A stretch of 35,048 nt of DNA, taken from a bacterium. GTDB lineage: Bacteria; Patescibacteriota; Minisyncoccia; UBA6257; 2-01-FULL-56-20. Positions 32,802 to 35,048 of the stretch are shown here, one piece after another. The stretch is from contig JAJYDL010000005.1 of the NCBI GenBank assembly GCA_021777495.1, positions 1 through 35,048 on the forward strand, given 5' to 3'. Position 1 is the first letter of the stretch; each line of letters begins with the position of its first letter. The notes under the pieces are model-generated. The model was not told where the DNA came from, ran no database searches, and worked only from the letters and a program-made list of their open reading frames with translations. The translations under genes and the position numbers were made by a program.

Positions 32802-34592
32802 TCATGCCGTTTCCGCCTGATAGCACTGTTCGCAATACACGATCTCCGGGCGGCCGGGCGCGTATGCGGTCTCAAACGTGTTCTCGCATGCGGCGGCGCC
32901 ATGGAGATGCGCGGCGTGATTGCGATAATGTCCTCCTTCGGAATTTTCCCCAGAGCACATGCAGCGCCGCGCATGAAAGTCCAGTCCGGGGCCGTCGGAT
33001 ACACGGGCATAATGGCGGCAATTCGGACAGAGTCTCGGCAAGGGAAGGTTCATGCGGCGATAGAATTCAAGCTCGGCCGGCGTGACCCTGAATGCCGTCG
33101 TGCACTGTTCCCCGCACGTCCCGCGATGGGTGCATCCTATTATTTCATCGGTGATCGAGTCCCGCACGTCCTTTATGTTGTCCGGCAGGTCATCGGCGGA
33201 AACGCGTATGTCATACTGCTTCGTCTCGTCGAAATGCTTGCCGTTGAATCCCTGGGCGACGACCTCCGCCTGCGTAAGCGGGAAGTACATCTGCGCCATC
33301 GTCTCGCGATAATTGAACGGCGATATCTCCGACGGGAAAAACTCTCCGTACGGATACGCGTTCCCTTTGGCGTCGGTGTAGGGCATCGTCCGCATCTGCT
33401 CCACAATCCGCCCGCGGAGGGCCTCATATTCCTCTCTCGAATACTGCTTATTCAAAATGCAGTATTGCTTCTTCCGGACCCCCATGCACCCGAAAAGATC
33501 GTTCCCCTGCGAATACATGCAGTATTCGAGCTTACGCGTATCGGAAGACCAGCATTCGTAGCAGAAACGGATATCGCTCTGCCCTCCCCCGGTACCCATG
33601 CATTCATAGACGCGTTCCGCGCCGCCGCCCCACATCGTGAAATCATACGCATCCTTCGTGGAGGCAATGAAAAGGAAATGACAATATTTGCAATCCTGGG
33701 CATCGGTAACCTCGTAACTTTCCGAAACGTTTTTGGAATTGAAAATGAAATCCCCTTTCACCTCCGCGTTTTTAAGGCCATGCGCGTATCGCTTGGGCAA
33801 AGAGCGGCTCAATGCGCCCAACCGCTCGGTGAGCTCCTGCCGGACCTTATACGATCCCGGGTCGTATTTTTTGATTTCCTCAAAATACCCCTCTTTGGTG
33901 AATGGCTGGTTGAAGATGTGATATTGCTTGTTCCGCAGGTTCACGCATCCGAAGCAATGTTCGCACGCGATGCAATCCTTCGAAAATGCGACATCGACGC
34001 ATTCGTTGCAGTTATCGGAGAAGATGACGCGGTTGCATTTGTAGATATTATGGCTTTCGTAGCAAAGCTCCGAGAGGTCGCCCATCGTGATATCGAAGCA
34101 ACGGGAGCTCCGCTCCAGATAGGAACTGTATGCGCAATCCTCGTCATAGTCCGAATTGAAGACAAGATAGGAATTCTTGAGATATGACGCGATATTGCAA
34201 TAATCGCTGTTCACAAGGGTGCTCTCTATCGTTTCGCGCGAAGGATGCGGGATCCTCTCGAGAAGCTCTTTATATTGAGTAAAAAATGGGCGGGAAAAAT
34301 CATAATCGGCGCCATAATCCATCGGATCCCATGCATCCGACCACCAGCACGTCGGACAATAAATCAAACGACGTGATCCGGGCGAAAATGCGGAGAATAT
34401 GTTCTTTCCGCAATGCGCGCAGGTACTCCGATAAAGCGATCGCTCATTCATAAAAGAAAGCCGCCGTCGGATCCGGCAGCGAGGGCATCGCGTCGGCGGC
34501 GGAACGTCCATTCTCCCATAGAAGGCGAGGTCGTCGGGTTCGATCGTGAACGGCGATGTACAGCTCGTGCAGGTTGCGGTCGTGGAATCCAT
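32802..34592 (-). CDS. Large Cys-rich zinc-ribbon/repeat protein of unknown function
   Basis: Duplicated terminal modules CTSCTSPFTIEPDDLAFYGRMDVPPPTRCPRC and CGEQCTTAFRVTPAELEFYRRMNLPLPRLCPNC; central Cys-rich repeats. Start placed at ATG 34592 (track 34736 overlaps the divergent gene). Confidence 0.85.
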   Translation of the reverse strand: MDSTTATCTSCTSPFTIEPDDLAFYGRMDVPPPTRCPRCRIRRRLSFMNERSLYRSTCAHCGKNIFSAFSPGSRRLIYCPTCWWSDAWDPMDYGADYDFSRPFFTQYKELLERIPHPSRETIESTLVNSDYCNIASYLKNSYLVFNSDYDEDCAYSSYLERSSRCFDITMGDLSELCYESHNIYKCNRVIFSDNCNECVDVAFSKDCIACEHCFGCVNLRNKQYHIFNQPFTKEGYFEEIKKYDPGSYKVRQELTERLGALSRSLPKRYAHGLKNAEVKGDFIFNSKNVSESYEVTDAQDCKYCHFLFIASTKDAYDFTMWGGGAERVYECMGTGGGQSDIRFCYECWSSDTRKLEYCMYSQGNDLFGCMGVRKKQYCILNKQYSREEYEALRGRIVEQMRTMPYTDAKGNAYPYGEFFPSEISPFNYRETMAQMYFPLTQAEVVAQGFNGKHFDETKQYDIRVSADDLPDNIKDVRDSITDEIIGCTHRGTCGEQCTTAFRVTPAELEFYRRMNLPLPRLCPNCRHYARVSDGPGLDFHARRCMCSGENSEGGHYRNHAAHLHGAAACENTFETAYAPGRPEIVYCEQCYQAETA

Positions 34593-34642
34593 GCTTTCGA
34601 TATCGCTTATCGTACCATATTGCGCAAATGCCGTAAATTGGT

Positions 34643-34648
34643 TATAAT
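34643..34648 (+). promoter_or_regulatory. -10 box TATAAT, followed by AGGAGG SD at 34670-34675
   Basis: GGTTATAATTC; perfect AGGAGG before ATG 34681. Confidence 0.55.
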
Positions 34649-34680
34649 TCGGCCAGCAAATACACTTCCAGGAGGAATTC

Positions 34681-35048
34681 ATGGGAACGGTCCCATCTCT
34701 TGCCGCCATGGCATCCGCCTCCCTCATCCTTTTCATGGGAGGGGCCTATTGCCTGAAGATCGTCCATGGAAAGGCGCATCCGCCGATCGCCACCTGGATC
34801 ATCTTCGAGATAGGCGTCATCATGAGCCTCGTCACTTACCTTTCGGCGCCGTATCACGACCTTGTGCGCAACATCGCAAACACGACCGATTGCCTCGCGG
34901 TGACGTTCATCCTCGGGACGCTCATCACAAAGAACCGGAAAGAAGGCGTCCGTTTCCACCCGAACGAATGGATATGCCTTGCGGTCTCCGTCGCAACATT
35001 CGCCGTATGGCTCAAAGTGCATATGCCTCTCGTGGGCGTCATGGGATT
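34681..35048 (+). CDS. Multi-TM membrane protein, truncated at window end
   Basis: Open frame to window edge, so absent from the ORF track: MGTVPSLAAMASASLILFMGGAYCLKIVHGKAHPPIATWIIFEIGVIMSLVTYLSAPYHDLVRNIANTTDCLAVTFILG. Confidence 0.8.
   Translation, partial: MGTVPSLAAMASASLILFMGGAYCLKIVHGKAHPPIATWIIFEIGVIMSLVTYLSAPYHDLVRNIANTTDCLAVTFILGTLITKNRKEGVRFHPNEWICLAVSVATFAVWLKVHMPLVGVMG

Noticed and set aside
1-35048. CRISPR arrays, tRNA/rRNA genes, insertion sequences or prophage
   Set aside because: Scanned by eye; no regularly spaced repeats, no tRNA-like T-loops with a cloverleaf, and no transposase or integrase motifs in the ORF track. A tRNAscan-SE or Infernal run would be needed to confirm this.

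Overview
The window is a dense, roughly 58% GC bacterial chromosome segment. Its gene content looks like a Candidate Phyla Radiation / Patescibacteria genome (Parcubacteria- or Kaiserbacteria-like); this is an inference from gene families, not a computed placement. No rRNA, tRNA, CRISPR array, integrase or transposase was recognised. Plus-strand block (1-11.9 kb): glycyl-tRNA synthetase C-terminus, murA, mreB, holB, frr, rseP, pepA, a LamG-type prepilin, a DUF763 protein and small membrane proteins. Middle (11.9-20 kb): a minus-strand MacA/LolD/MacB-like exporter, divergent from an ABC-2 exporter, then two secreted proteins and a PD-(D/E)XK nuclease-like protein. Minus-strand block (20-34.6 kb): murC, gltX, murG, ftsW, a divergent D-aminoacylase-like protein, a two-gene ComEC, trmD, a VirD4-like ATPase with a zinc ribbon, and a large Cys-rich zinc-ribbon/repeat protein. 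The most interesting points are: (1) the Cys-rich protein at 32802-34592, which has duplicated terminal zinc modules and a duplicated central repeat, next to a VirD4-like ATPase carrying the same type of zinc ribbon; (2) a split ComEC whose metallo-beta-lactamase half has lost metal ligands; (3) a D-aminoacylase-like protein with altered metal ligands, coupled to ftsW; (4) MurA with Asp at position 115; (5) a LamG-pilin C-terminal remnant just upstream of an intact LamG pilin; (6) repeated TATAAT-N6-ATG spacing that suggests leaderless mRNAs. No searches were run; all family calls are by recognition.
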